64,000 nt of DNA. Origin: Lichenicoccus sp964246745. GTDB lineage: Bacteria; Pseudomonadota; Alphaproteobacteria; Acetobacterales; Acetobacteraceae. The stretch lies in NCBI GenBank assembly GCA_964246745.1, contig CAXTRK010000001.1, positions 124,001-188,000 of the forward strand, given 5' to 3'. Positions within the stretch are counted from its first letter, which is position 1, and each line of letters opens with the position of its first letter. Below are positions 17,005 to 24,794 of the stretch, one piece after another. Both the position numbers and the translations under genes were made by a program. Below the pieces are notes generated by a model. It did no database searches. It was not told the DNA's origin and worked only from the letters and a program-made list of their open reading frames with translations.

Positions 17005-17346
17005 CGCATTTCCTCGAGGAGGGTCTCTTACGGACGATATTGGTGTTTGAAGTTCGTAGCGCGCGGGAAGCCCGGCAAGTTTCCGGGGGCGCTCGATGCT
17101 GCGCGCCGATGCCGGCGCGATTTCATCCACATCGCGGCTTCCCCGCTCACCTATGGCGGCGCGCCGGCGGCAAACACGGTCGAGCGGGCGGCGCGCCGGC
17201 TCGGCGCACTCCGGATTGCATCAAAAGATCATTTCCTGGCCTTGCAAGTTTGCCGATGACCACGAATCCCGCGCGGGCATGACGAGAGCGGCTGCGCGTG
17301 CCGACCGTGATGCGGGCGCCTTCGCAAAGCTGGTCAGGCACGTGTC
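17005..17346. other. Intergenic region upstream of glgC
   Basis: A 342-base gap between the glgC start and the plsC stop. It should carry the glgC promoter on the minus strand. A 14-base sequence GGCGGCGCGCCGGC is present twice (17155-17168 and 17187-17200). Short open frames exist on the plus strand but have no recognisable protein, start context or family match, so no gene is called. Confidence 0.5.
17155..17200. repeat. Two copies of a 14-base repeat in the glgC upstream region
   Basis: GGCGGCGCGCCGGC occurs at 17155-17168 and 17187-17200, with start positions 32 bases apart. The core GGCGCGCC is self-complementary. Same-face spacing (about three helical turns) would suit a regulator, but GC-rich chance repeats are common. 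Confidence 0.35.
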
Positions 17347-18129
17347 TCACATCCCGGACGACAGGCTGCCCACAGACTTTTCCACAGGGTTGTCCCGCGC
17401 CGCTGGCGTGCCGGCTGCCGCGAGCAACGCCTCCTGGCGGCTCCATTCGGCGCGGATCGCGTCCAGCAGCGCCGTGCGCGGAAGCCGGCTTGCCTGCTCT
17501 CGACTGATCGGCGGGCTGATCGCGATATGGATGGTGCCGGGCCGTTTGATGAAGGCGCGACGCGGCCAGCAACGCCCGGAATCCGTGGCCACCGGAACCA
17601 CCGGCAGCCCGGTGTGACCCGCAAGTGCCACCACTCCCGGCTGCAGCGACACGATCTCTCCGGTGGCAGCCCGGGTGCCCTCGGGAAAGATCACGATCTG
17701 CCTGCCATCGGCGACGGCTTGGTCGCCCTGCCGCAGCAGCCCGCGCAATGCCTTGCCGCCCGCCTCACGATCGACCGGGATCATTCCGGCCAGCAACAGC
17801 ATCGGACCAACCAGCGGCAGGCGGGTCAGCTCACGCTTCATCACATAGGCGGGACGGTCGACCAGCGTGAGCCAGACCAGCGTATCGAACGCGGATTGAT
17901 GTTGCGAGGCGATCAGCACCGGCCCCGGCGGCAGATGCTCGATGCCGCTGAGCTCGACATGGACGCCGCAGATCGCGCGAAAGCCGCGGATCGCCAGCCG
18001 ACACCACAGCTTGGCATAGGCGAGCGCTTGCGGCCTCGCGAACCAGCGGACCCACAACGCGCCGATGCCCATCACCAGTGTGAGCACACCGAAATACAGG
18101 TTGAACAGCCCGGCACGCAGCAGGGTCAT
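17347..18129 (-). CDS. plsC: 1-acyl-sn-glycerol-3-phosphate acyltransferase
   Basis: A 260-residue lysophosphatidate acyltransferase that makes phosphatidic acid in phospholipid synthesis. The catalytic HX4D motif is HQSAFD at 77-82, and the acceptor-binding motif is FPEGTR at 148-153. One or two N-terminal hydrophobic helices (about 5-30) bring it to the inner membrane. It lies ten bases after the YdcF-like gene and ends the ftsE-ftsX-ydcF-plsC run, an arrangement common in Rhodospirillales (from memory). The last 30 residues are a polar tail beyond the fold. Confidence 0.92.
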   Translation of the reverse strand: MTLLRAGLFNLYFGVLTLVMGIGALWVRWFARPQALAYAKLWCRLAIRGFRAICGVHVELSGIEHLPPGPVLIASQHQSAFDTLVWLTLVDRPAYVMKRELTRLPLVGPMLLLAGMIPVDREAGGKALRGLLRQGDQAVADGRQIVIFPEGTRAATGEIVSLQPGVVALAGHTGLPVVPVATDSGRCWPRRAFIKRPGTIHIAISPPISREQASRLPRTALLDAIRAEWSRQEALLAAAGTPAARDNPVEKSVGSLSSGM

Positions 18130-18139
18130 GCGAGTTTCC

Positions 18140-18742
18140 TCATCGTCGGATCGAGGGCTGGGCCTCGGTCAGGCCGGATGCCACCAGCAGCCACTTGTCG
18201 TATTGCACGCACAGCAGCCGCAGCGTGGCGAATGATCGCGGACGGGCGAGTGCCGGCGGCACCACCGGATAGGGGAGCAGCGTCGCGTTCGGCAATGCCA
18301 TGCGGATATCCGCGAGGGCGCGCTGCATATGGTAGCCTGCCGTGACCACGATCAATCGGTGCAGATCGTGGGCGTTCGCCCATGCCGCGGTCTCGATGGC
18401 GTTTTCCGCGGTGCTGGTGGCGGCGTGTCCGAGCACGATTCGACTGGCCAGGCCCGGCGCCAGCCGCAGCCCGGCCGCCCGCAGCAGATGCGCCAGATCA
18501 AGGTCGGGCCGCACTCCGGAAATCAGCAATCCGGGTGCGCGATGCTGCGCGAGCAACATGATTGCCGCCTCGATGCGGTTGGCGCCCCCGGTGAGCACGA
18601 CAATGCCGTCGCCATGCGGCGGCGGTCCGGACAGTTGCGAGGCGCGGCGGGCGAAATGCCAGAAGCCGGCGCTCCAGGCGAGCGACAGGACAAGGACCAC
18701 CACGGCGGCGCCGCGCAATGCCCGCCGGTTCGCGGCGCTCAC
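18140..18742 (-). CDS. YdcF-family (DUF218) membrane-anchored protein
   Basis: A 200-residue protein with one N-terminal transmembrane helix (about 8-28) and a DUF218 domain. The features are GIVVLTGGANRIEAA, a STAENAIETAAWA segment and VTAGYHMQRAL. DUF218 proteins include SanA and ElyC, which affect envelope integrity, and YdcF, which binds S-adenosylmethionine; the function here is not known. The GTG start at 18742 overlaps the ftsX stop by four bases (GTGA), which supports it over the upstream frame extension. Co-translation with ftsX suggests a cell-envelope role. Confidence 0.82.
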   Translation of the reverse strand: MSAANRRALRGAAVVVLVLSLAWSAGFWHFARRASQLSGPPPHGDGIVVLTGGANRIEAAIMLLAQHRAPGLLISGVRPDLDLAHLLRAAGLRLAPGLASRIVLGHAATSTAENAIETAAWANAHDLHRLIVVTAGYHMQRALADIRMALPNATLLPYPVVPPALARPRSFATLRLLCVQYDKWLLVASGLTEAQPSIRR

Positions 18743-19686
18743 GGCAGCCGACGCAGCCAGACCCGCACTGTTCCCTGCGCGGTCAGCCAGCCGATCAGGC
18801 CGGCCGCCAGGGGCAAGGCCGGGAGTGCCGCCAGCAACGGCCACGGCAGCGCGTCGGGCAGCATGCTGGCGAGCACCGCGCCCGGCCAGGCATCAGGCGG
18901 GCCGGAAAGCGCCACGTGCGCGGAGACGAACGGCCCGGCCAAATGCGACAGACTGCCCAGCAGAGGCAGCGCCAGCGCCGCGCCGATGGCGCCGCCGATC
19001 AGGGCGAGGGCGCCAGCCCGCTCAGCGAACCGGCCGGCAATATAGCCGTCGCTGGCGCCGAGCCCGTGGATGATCTCGATGGCGTGGCGGCGCGTGGCGA
19101 TGCCGGCCCGTGTCGCCAGTGCCACCACGCAACCAGCGACAACAGCCACGATCAGCAGCGACATCCCGGCGCAGGCTTGCAGGCTCGCGGCGAAAGCCAA
19201 CAGGCGGCGGTTCCAGACGGCGCTGTCCTCGACCTGCGTGCCGGGAGCGACGCCTGCCAGCGTCTGGGCAAGCGCCGGCGGCGCCGCGGCGGCACGCAGG
19301 CGAAGCTGAACCACTGTCGGCAGCGGCAGCGGCAGGTCGCTGGCGTCGCCCAGCCAGGGGTGCAGCAGCCGGCGCAGCTCGGCCTCGTCGAGTCGGCGCA
19401 TGGCGGCAAGCTCGGGCGTGCGCGCGAGCAGCGCCTGCACGGCCTCGATCCGCGTGGTCCGGGGGCCATGCGCGCTCGCGGCGTCGGGGTCCGGCACCTG
19501 CACGGTCAGCATCGCGCCGGCGCCGATGCTCCAGCGCCGCGCCAGCAGGTGCGCGCCGACCGCCCCGGCAAGCGCGATGGCGGCGAGGAACGCCATCGCC
19601 GCGACCAGGCAGGGCAGCATCCGCTCGGGCATCGCCTTCCTGAGCCCCAGCCCATCGCTGGCCGGACCGGGCGGTTCCGTGGTCAT
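18739..19686 (-). CDS. ftsX: Cell division protein FtsX
   Basis: A 315-residue membrane partner of FtsE. TM1 lies at about 27-47, a periplasmic domain of about 120 residues follows, then three more helices in the C-terminal half (about 170-195, 222-245, 278-305). The cytoplasmic coupling segment TRRHAIEIIHGLGASDGYI is the FtsX counterpart of ABC permease coupling helices. FtsEX transmits ATP hydrolysis to periplasmic peptidoglycan hydrolases at division. Its ATG overlaps the ftsE stop by four bases. Confidence 0.9.
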   Translation of the reverse strand: MTTEPPGPASDGLGLRKAMPERMLPCLVAAMAFLAAIALAGAVGAHLLARRWSIGAGAMLTVQVPDPDAASAHGPRTTRIEAVQALLARTPELAAMRRLDEAELRRLLHPWLGDASDLPLPLPTVVQLRLRAAAAPPALAQTLAGVAPGTQVEDSAVWNRRLLAFAASLQACAGMSLLIVAVVAGCVVALATRAGIATRRHAIEIIHGLGASDGYIAGRFAERAGALALIGGAIGAALALPLLGSLSHLAGPFVSAHVALSGPPDAWPGAVLASMLPDALPWPLLAALPALPLAAGLIGWLTAQGTVRVWLRRLP

Positions 19687-20354
19687 GCGCCAGGGTCCGC
19701 GATCCGGCCCCGCTCGAGGCGCAGCGACGGAGCATTGAAGCGGCCGACGAGCTGGTCGTTATGGGTGGCGACGATCACGGTCGAGCCGAGCTGATTGAGT
19801 TCGAGCAGCAGGTCCATCAGACGCGCCGCTTGCGCGGAATCGAGCGAGCCGGTCGGCTCATCGGCCAGCAGCAACGGTGGCCGCAGCACGACCGCGCGGG
19901 CGATCGCCACGCGCTGCTGCTCGCCGCCGGAGAGCTCGCCCGGCTTTGCTTCGAGTTTGCGGCCAAGACCGAGCCAGCCAAGCATTTCGACGGCATCGGT
20001 GCGTATGCGTCCGTCGCCAAGCCCAGCCAGGCGCATCGGCAGGGCCACGTTGTCGAACACGCTCAGTTCCGGCAACAGGCGGAAATCCTGGTGCACCACG
20101 CCCATGCGCCGTCGCAGCCGGGTCAGCTCGCGTCGCCGTCGCGGCCGCACCTTCATTCCGAGCAGCTCCATCCGTCCCGCGGAAGGCCGCGCCGAGAGCG
20201 CCAGCACGCGGAGCAGGCTCGACTTGCCGGCGCCCGACGCTCCGAGAAGCCAGCGGAAACCGCCCTGCGGCACGGAAAAACTGATGTCGCGCAGCACGAT
20301 CGGCGATAATGATCCGTTTCCGATACGGAGTTGTATATCCTGCAAGCGGATCAT
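19683..20354 (-). CDS. ftsE: Cell division ATP-binding protein FtsE
   Basis: A 223-residue ABC ATPase. Walker A is GASGAGKSS at about 38-46, the signature is LSGGEQQR, Walker B is LLLADEPTG, and the switch histidine is in VATHNDQ. The YdcF-PlsC-FtsX context identifies it as FtsE rather than a LolD homologue. Two adjacent ATG codons exist (20357 and 20354); GGGA lies seven bases before the second, which is used here. The gene is divergent from the zinc-ribbon gene, with 67 bases between starts. Confidence 0.92.
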   Translation of the reverse strand: MIRLQDIQLRIGNGSLSPIVLRDISFSVPQGGFRWLLGASGAGKSSLLRVLALSARPSAGRMELLGMKVRPRRRRELTRLRRRMGVVHQDFRLLPELSVFDNVALPMRLAGLGDGRIRTDAVEMLGWLGLGRKLEAKPGELSGGEQQRVAIARAVVLRPPLLLADEPTGSLDSAQAARLMDLLLELNQLGSTVIVATHNDQLVGRFNAPSLRLERGRIADPGA

Positions 20355-20421
20355 CATCCCGTCCCACGGTTGGGGGCTGCATCCTAGCCGATCCGGGACG
20401 GCGTCGGAGAAGGGAGAGCGT

Positions 20422-20817
20422 ATGCGCATCGACTGTCCCGGCTGCGGCGCGGCCTATGATGTGGCGACGGTGCACCTACGGCCCGGCCGCGCCGTCTGCT
20501 GCGCGCGCTGCGATCTGCACTGGCAAGTGGGCGCCACCAGCGAGCCGCCGCCGATTGCCGCGGTGCGGGCGGCGAGCGTGGTGCTGCGGCCATCCGCCGT
20601 GCGTGCGCCGCCGCCGATCCAGCCGGCTCAGTCGGTGGCGCGGCACGCCGATGCGCCCGTCTGGGAGATCGGCTGGGAGATCGGCTGGGCCGCAAGCGTG
20701 CTGCTGCTGGCGGGATTGCTGGCCGGGGCTGCGCATTGGAGCGGCGCGATCATGCATGGCTGGCCACCCTCGGCCAGGCTCTACGTGGCGCTCGGAGTGG
20801 CGCGACCGGAACGCTGA
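20422..20817 (+). CDS. MJ0042-type zinc-ribbon membrane protein
   Basis: A 131-residue protein starting with an MJ0042-type zinc ribbon (CPGCGAAYDV...CCARCDLHW, 5-36). A proline/alanine-rich linker and a single transmembrane helix (about 92-112) follow. The ATG is preceded by AGGGAG. Proteins of this type are often found divergent from ftsEX in Rhodospirillales, but their function is unknown. The segment just before the helix is a tandem duplication, WEIGWEIGW, encoded by two copies of a 12-base unit. Confidence 0.82.
   Translation: MRIDCPGCGAAYDVATVHLRPGRAVCCARCDLHWQVGATSEPPPIAAVRAASVVLRPSAVRAPPPIQPAQSVARHADAPVWEIGWEIGWAASVLLLAGLLAGAAHWSGAIMHGWPPSARLYVALGVARPER
20662..20689 (+). repeat. Tandem 12-base repeat inside the zinc-ribbon gene
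   Basis: TGGGAGATCGGC is repeated twice head-to-tail, followed by a partial TGGG. It encodes WEIG twice at the membrane boundary. It is in frame and would only add or remove four residues per unit. Confidence 0.8.
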
Positions 20818-20823
20818 GGGCGG

Positions 20824-21204
20824 CTACATCTCCCGCGCGGCGAGGGCCGACAGCGTGGCGCCAACGGAAGCCACCGCCATCAGCGCCAGTCCTCCGGTGA
20901 TCAATCCGCCGGGAGTGATCCAGTGGGTGCCGATGGTGAGTCCGTGCGGAATGCCGCTGGCGATGGTGTTGAGGATATCGTGCGTCTGCTGGTCGGCGTT
21001 GGCCTCACGGGCGGTGATCGCGTCAACTAGCCTGGGCAGCGCCCACCAGCCCAGACCGAGGGCGAGCAGCAGCGGCGCGATCAGCTCGGCGAGTTGCTGC
21101 AGGAAGTAGAACACGAAGTGCGCCACGGTCCAGAACGCCAGGCGCAGCGCCCGCAGCAGGGTCTCGCCGCCGTAACGCGGCTTCCGGCCACTCTCTGCCG
21201 CCAT
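20824..21204 (-). CDS. Hypothetical small membrane protein
   Basis: A 126-residue protein with no family I recognise. It has a basic N-terminus (AAESGRKPRYGG), a long hydrophobic segment at about 23-57 that could form one or two helices, and another at about 95-122. The ATG has GGAG six bases upstream. It converges with the zinc-ribbon gene, with six bases between stops. Codon use matches its neighbours, which supports it being a real gene. Confidence 0.65.
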   Translation of the reverse strand: MAAESGRKPRYGGETLLRALRLAFWTVAHFVFYFLQQLAELIAPLLLALGLGWWALPRLVDAITAREANADQQTHDILNTIASGIPHGLTIGTHWITPGGLITGGLALMAVASVGATLSALAAREM

Positions 21205-21279
21205 GTTGCGTCTCCACCATGCCTTCGCGTGCGGTCAGCTAGCCCGAGTGCCTGCTTACGGCAAGCCGGACACGCCGGC

Positions 21280-22515
21280 TCACGCCGCCTGCTCTGTCGC
21301 GCCTGGTTTCGGCAGGCCGAGCAGGACTGTCGCCGCGGACAGGCAGACCAACGCCGCCAGCAGGAAGGGCGCGCCCGGGAAGTGGCCCAGGAAGTGCAGC
21401 TTCCGGTCCGGCCGGGTCATTTGCGCGAACAGCGTGCCCATGACCAGCGGACCCACGACCAGCATCAGGCCCTGTAGCGAGGCCAGCGCGCCCTGGATCT
21501 CGCCCTGCCGCTTTGCCCCGGAGTCGACCGACAGCATCGCCTGCACGGGCGGACCGGCGAGCGCCCCCATGGCCAGCACCGGGATGCCGGCCAGCAGGAT
21601 CCACGGCAGCGAGGCAAGGCTGTAGATCAGGTACCCGGCGGCGCTGAAGCCGTAACCAGCCAGCGCCGTGCGCCGCTGCCCGATCCGGTCGATCACGCGT
21701 CGCACCAGAACCCCTTGCACCAGCACCTGGGCGACGCCGCCAACAGCCAGAGCCAGGCCGTTATCGAGCGTGTTCCAGCCGAAGCGCATCTGATTGGACA
21801 GGATGAAGCAGGATTGCTGCGCGCCGATGGCGAACCACGTGCAGCACCAGGCGAAGCTCAGGCGGAGTGTGGCCGGCCGCGTTCCGAGCCTGAGCAGCGA
21901 GCCGAACGGGTTGGCGCGACGCCATTCGAAAGTGCCGCGGCGCTCGGGTGGCAGGCTTTCCGGCAGCACGAACAGGCCATACATCGCGTTGCAACCGATC
22001 AGCCCCGCCGCGACCAGGAACGGCAGGCGGATCCAGAGATGGCCAAGAATGCCGCCAAGCACCGGGCCGAGCACGAAGCCGAAGCCGAACATCGCGCCGA
22101 GCAGGCCGAAATAGCGCGCGCGCTGATCGGGCGGCGTCACGTCGGCGATATAGGCCGACGCGGTCGAGACGTTGGCGCTGAACAGCCCGGCGAACACCCG
22201 CATCGCGAACAACCAGCCGAGACTGTCGACCCACACCCACATCAACGAGTTCACGCCCAGAGCCGAAAGCGAGACCAGCAGCACCGGCCGCCGGCCGAGG
22301 CGGTCGGAGAGGCCGCCGACCAGGGGAGCGAACAGGAATTGCATCAGCGAGAACACGGCGAACAGCGCGCCGACATAGAACGAGGCGGTCGACGCCGTGG
22401 CGTGCGCCACTTGGGCGACGAGATTGGGCAGGACCGGGATGACGATGCCGAAGCACAGCGCATCGAGCGCGATCACGCCAAGGATGAAGGGCGCCGAGGC
22501 ATCTGGCTTGTTCAT
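21280..22515 (-). CDS. MFS transporter, TetA/drug-efflux type
   Basis: A 411-residue, 12-helix major facilitator. The motif GGLSDRLGRRPVLL between helices 2 and 3 is MFS motif A, and MFGFGFVLGPVLGG is motif C of proton-coupled exporters (DHA1). The overall pattern is that of TetA(C)-like tetracycline exporters and related DHA1 pumps; the true substrate is not predictable. The start at ATG 22515 (MNKPDASAPF) gives the normal family length; the frame extends upstream through the divergent phosphodiesterase gene without homology. No TetR-type regulator is adjacent. Confidence 0.88.
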   Translation of the reverse strand: MNKPDASAPFILGVIALDALCFGIVIPVLPNLVAQVAHATASTASFYVGALFAVFSLMQFLFAPLVGGLSDRLGRRPVLLVSLSALGVNSLMWVWVDSLGWLFAMRVFAGLFSANVSTASAYIADVTPPDQRARYFGLLGAMFGFGFVLGPVLGGILGHLWIRLPFLVAAGLIGCNAMYGLFVLPESLPPERRGTFEWRRANPFGSLLRLGTRPATLRLSFAWCCTWFAIGAQQSCFILSNQMRFGWNTLDNGLALAVGGVAQVLVQGVLVRRVIDRIGQRRTALAGYGFSAAGYLIYSLASLPWILLAGIPVLAMGALAGPPVQAMLSVDSGAKRQGEIQGALASLQGLMLVVGPLVMGTLFAQMTRPDRKLHFLGHFPGAPFLLAALVCLSAATVLLGLPKPGATEQAA

Positions 22516-22549
22516 GGCGAAGGCCACGCCATACCGCCTGTCTGCCGTC

Positions 22550-22573
22550 AAGCCCAAGCCCAAGCCCAAGCCG
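22550..22573 (+). repeat. Hexanucleotide AAGCCC tandem repeat before the phosphodiesterase gene
   Basis: Three perfect AAGCCC units and a fourth ending in G run up to the ATG at 22574. If translation began at an in-frame ATG at 22514, the repeat would encode a Lys-Pro run. It is the only hexanucleotide repeat of this kind noticed in the window. Confidence 0.85.
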
Positions 22574-23050
22574 ATGCGTCGCTGTAGAACCATCGGGCTG
22601 TTCTCCGACACGCATGGGCTGCTGCGTCCGGAAGCCATGCGGGCGCTCGCCGGCAGCGACCACATCATCCATGCGGGCGATGTCGGCGACCCGGCCATCC
22701 TGGAGGCGCTGGCCCAGGTCGCACCGGTGACCGCGGTCCGCGGCAATGTCGATACCGCCGGCTGGGCCGCTTGCCTGCCCTCCCGCGCGGTCGTGCGGCA
22801 ACAGGACGCAACCATCCTCGTGCTGCATGACATCAGTGAGCTTGCCGAGACCGAGATGGCGCGCTTCCAGGCGGTGGTCTTCGGTCACTCGCATCGTCCG
22901 GCGATCCGCGAACAGAACGGCGTGCTGCTGGTCAATCCGGGCAGTGCCGGACGCCGGCGCTTCCGCCTGCCGGTCAGCCTCGGCCGGCTGCGTGTCAGCG
23001 GCGACCAAGTCAGCGCCTGCTTGCTTGAGCTATTTCCCGGCCGGACGTAG
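22574..23050 (+). CDS. YfcE/MJ0936-type metallophosphoesterase
   Basis: A 158-residue calcineurin-like phosphodiesterase. The metal-binding motifs are in order: DTHG (about 12), GDVGD (about 38), GNVD, and GHSH near residue 115, plus NPGSAG. Members hydrolyse phosphodiesters in vitro; the natural substrate is unknown. The start at 22574 (MRRCRTIGLFSDTHG) gives the family N-terminus, but an in-frame ATG at 22514 would add a 20-residue Lys-Pro-rich leader and overlap the divergent MFS gene start. It converges with the amidase gene, overlapping it by 21 bases. Confidence 0.83.
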   Translation: MRRCRTIGLFSDTHGLLRPEAMRALAGSDHIIHAGDVGDPAILEALAQVAPVTAVRGNVDTAGWAACLPSRAVVRQQDATILVLHDISELAETEMARFQAVVFGHSHRPAIREQNGVLLVNPGSAGRRRFRLPVSLGRLRVSGDQVSACLLELFPGRT

Positions 23051-24667
23051 CAGCGCGTTCTGCGCGGCCGAGAGCGGCAGCGCCGGCGCGTAGAGCGGCG
23101 CAGGCGAGAGGCCCGCCTGGCGCTCAAAGGCGTATCCGTAGCTCAGCATGCGCTGCTCCGACCAGGCCGGCCCGATGAAGGACAGCCCGACCGGCAGCCC
23201 GTCCACCGCTCCCATCGGCACCGTCAGATGGACGACCCCCGCCACCGCGGGCAGGCTGGAGGCGCTGAAGGTTTCATGGTCGCCGTTGGCGAGATCGACC
23301 AGCCATGCGGGGCCGCCGGTGGGTGCCACCAGCCCGTCGAGCCGGTTCTCGCCGATGATGCGCTCAAGCCCCTCCGCGCCCGCCAGCCGCCTGCCGCGCG
23401 CCAGCGCCGCGCGGTAGCCAGGATCATCAAGGCCGGCGGTGGCCGCCGCCTTGACCATCAGGTCCTGGCCGAACAGGCCGAGTTCCCGGTCGGCATGAGC
23501 GGTGTTGAACGCGATCACCGCGGCCAGGCTGCGCGCCTGGACCGCGGGAGGCGTCGTGGCCAGGTAGGCGTCGAGGCCGGCTTTGAATTCGGTCAGCAGC
23601 ACGCTCATCTCCGCCTCGCCGATCGCATCGAGGTCAGGGCCTTGCGGGATCTCGACGAGAGTGACGCCGGCCTGCCGCAGATGGTCGAGGGCGTGGGCGA
23701 AAACTGCGTCGGTCACCTCGTTATGGCCGGCGAGAAAGCGAGCCACGCCGATGCGCCTGCCGCGCAACGCGTCCGCGTCGGCGATCCCGCCAGGGTTGAT
23801 CGGATGCTCGCCGGCTGCCGCGGTCGCGGCGTCATCGGGGTCGCGGCCTGCCATGATCGAGGCGAGCAGCGCCGCGTCGGCTACGTCGCGGGTAATCGGA
23901 CCGGGGGTGTCCTGGCTTGCCGAGATCGGCACCACGCGGCTGCGCGAGATCAGCCCCACGGTGGGCTTCAATCCGACCAGGCCGGTCATGCTGGACGGGC
24001 AGGTGATCGAACCGTCGGTCTCGGTGCCGATCGCGGCTGGCGCCAGCGAAGCCGCGACCGCGGCGGCGCTGCCGGACGACGAGCCGCAGGGGGATCGGTC
24101 GAGCGCGAACGGATTGCGGGTCAGGCCGCCCACGCCGCTCCAGCCGCTGATCGAATTCGACGAGCGGAAATTCGCCCATTCCGACAAATTGGTCTTGCCC
24201 AGGATCAACGCCCCCGCCGCGCGGAGTCGCGCCACCAGCGGCGCGTCGCGGCGCGTGACGTTCTCAGCCAGCGCCAGCGAACCGGCCGTGGTCGGCATCG
24301 GATCCAGCGTCTCGATATTGTCCTTGATCAGGATCGGGATGCCCTCCAGCGGGCGCGGCGGCGCACCGCTTCGTCGTCTGCGATCGCTGGCTTCCGCTTG
24401 CGCCGCCACGTCCGGGTTCAGCATGATGATTGTTTGCAGCGTCGGGCCGTTGCGGTCGACGGCGGCGATACGCGCGAGATAGGCCTGTATCAACGCGGTG
24501 GCGGTCACCGTGCCGGCACGCAGATCCTGTGCCACCGCCGCAATTCCCTTGCCTTGCACATCATAACCTGGCTGCGACACCGGTGCGGCTCCCATCATGG
24601 CGGCGCTGCCCAGGAGCAGCAGAATTGTCCTTGTGTCCCAGCGCACGCGACGCCCCGCCTCCACCAT
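23030..24667 (-). CDS. Secreted amidase (amidase signature family)
   Basis: An amidase-signature enzyme of about 545 residues. The catalytic Lys lies in IPILIKDNIET, and the Gly/Ser-rich signature CGSSSGSAAAVAASLAP...GTETDGSITCPSS carries the cis-Ser and nucleophile Ser. A signal peptide is present (TRTILLLLGSAAMMGAAP), so the enzyme is exported, like peptide amidases of this family, and unlike GatA. It would release ammonia from C-terminal or small amides. Start is ambiguous: ATG 24667 or GTG 24646, the latter behind GGAGG and GGGG. It overlaps the phosphodiesterase 3' end by 21 bases. Confidence 0.87.
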   Translation of the reverse strand: MVEAGRRVRWDTRTILLLLGSAAMMGAAPVSQPGYDVQGKGIAAVAQDLRAGTVTATALIQAYLARIAAVDRNGPTLQTIIMLNPDVAAQAEASDRRRRSGAPPRPLEGIPILIKDNIETLDPMPTTAGSLALAENVTRRDAPLVARLRAAGALILGKTNLSEWANFRSSNSISGWSGVGGLTRNPFALDRSPCGSSSGSAAAVAASLAPAAIGTETDGSITCPSSMTGLVGLKPTVGLISRSRVVPISASQDTPGPITRDVADAALLASIMAGRDPDDAATAAAGEHPINPGGIADADALRGRRIGVARFLAGHNEVTDAVFAHALDHLRQAGVTLVEIPQGPDLDAIGEAEMSVLLTEFKAGLDAYLATTPPAVQARSLAAVIAFNTAHADRELGLFGQDLMVKAAATAGLDDPGYRAALARGRRLAGAEGLERIIGENRLDGLVAPTGGPAWLVDLANGDHETFSASSLPAVAGVVHLTVPMGAVDGLPVGLSFIGPAWSEQRMLSYGYAFERQAGLSPAPLYAPALPLSAAQNALLRPAGK

Positions 24668-24794
24668 GCCGCTCGACAGTGGCCCGGACCAGCGGAATTG
24701 CAAAGCTTCGATCGAGCGGACAAGGCTTGCGCCGCCGGAGCGCTCTCCCGTAAAGGGCGTACAGCACTGCACCATAGCCGGGCAGGAAACTGGG

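Noticed and set aside
17047..17259. A 70-codon plus-strand frame in the gap upstream of glgC
   Set aside because: No Shine-Dalgarno, no family, and overlapping frames are equally open; not supported as a gene.
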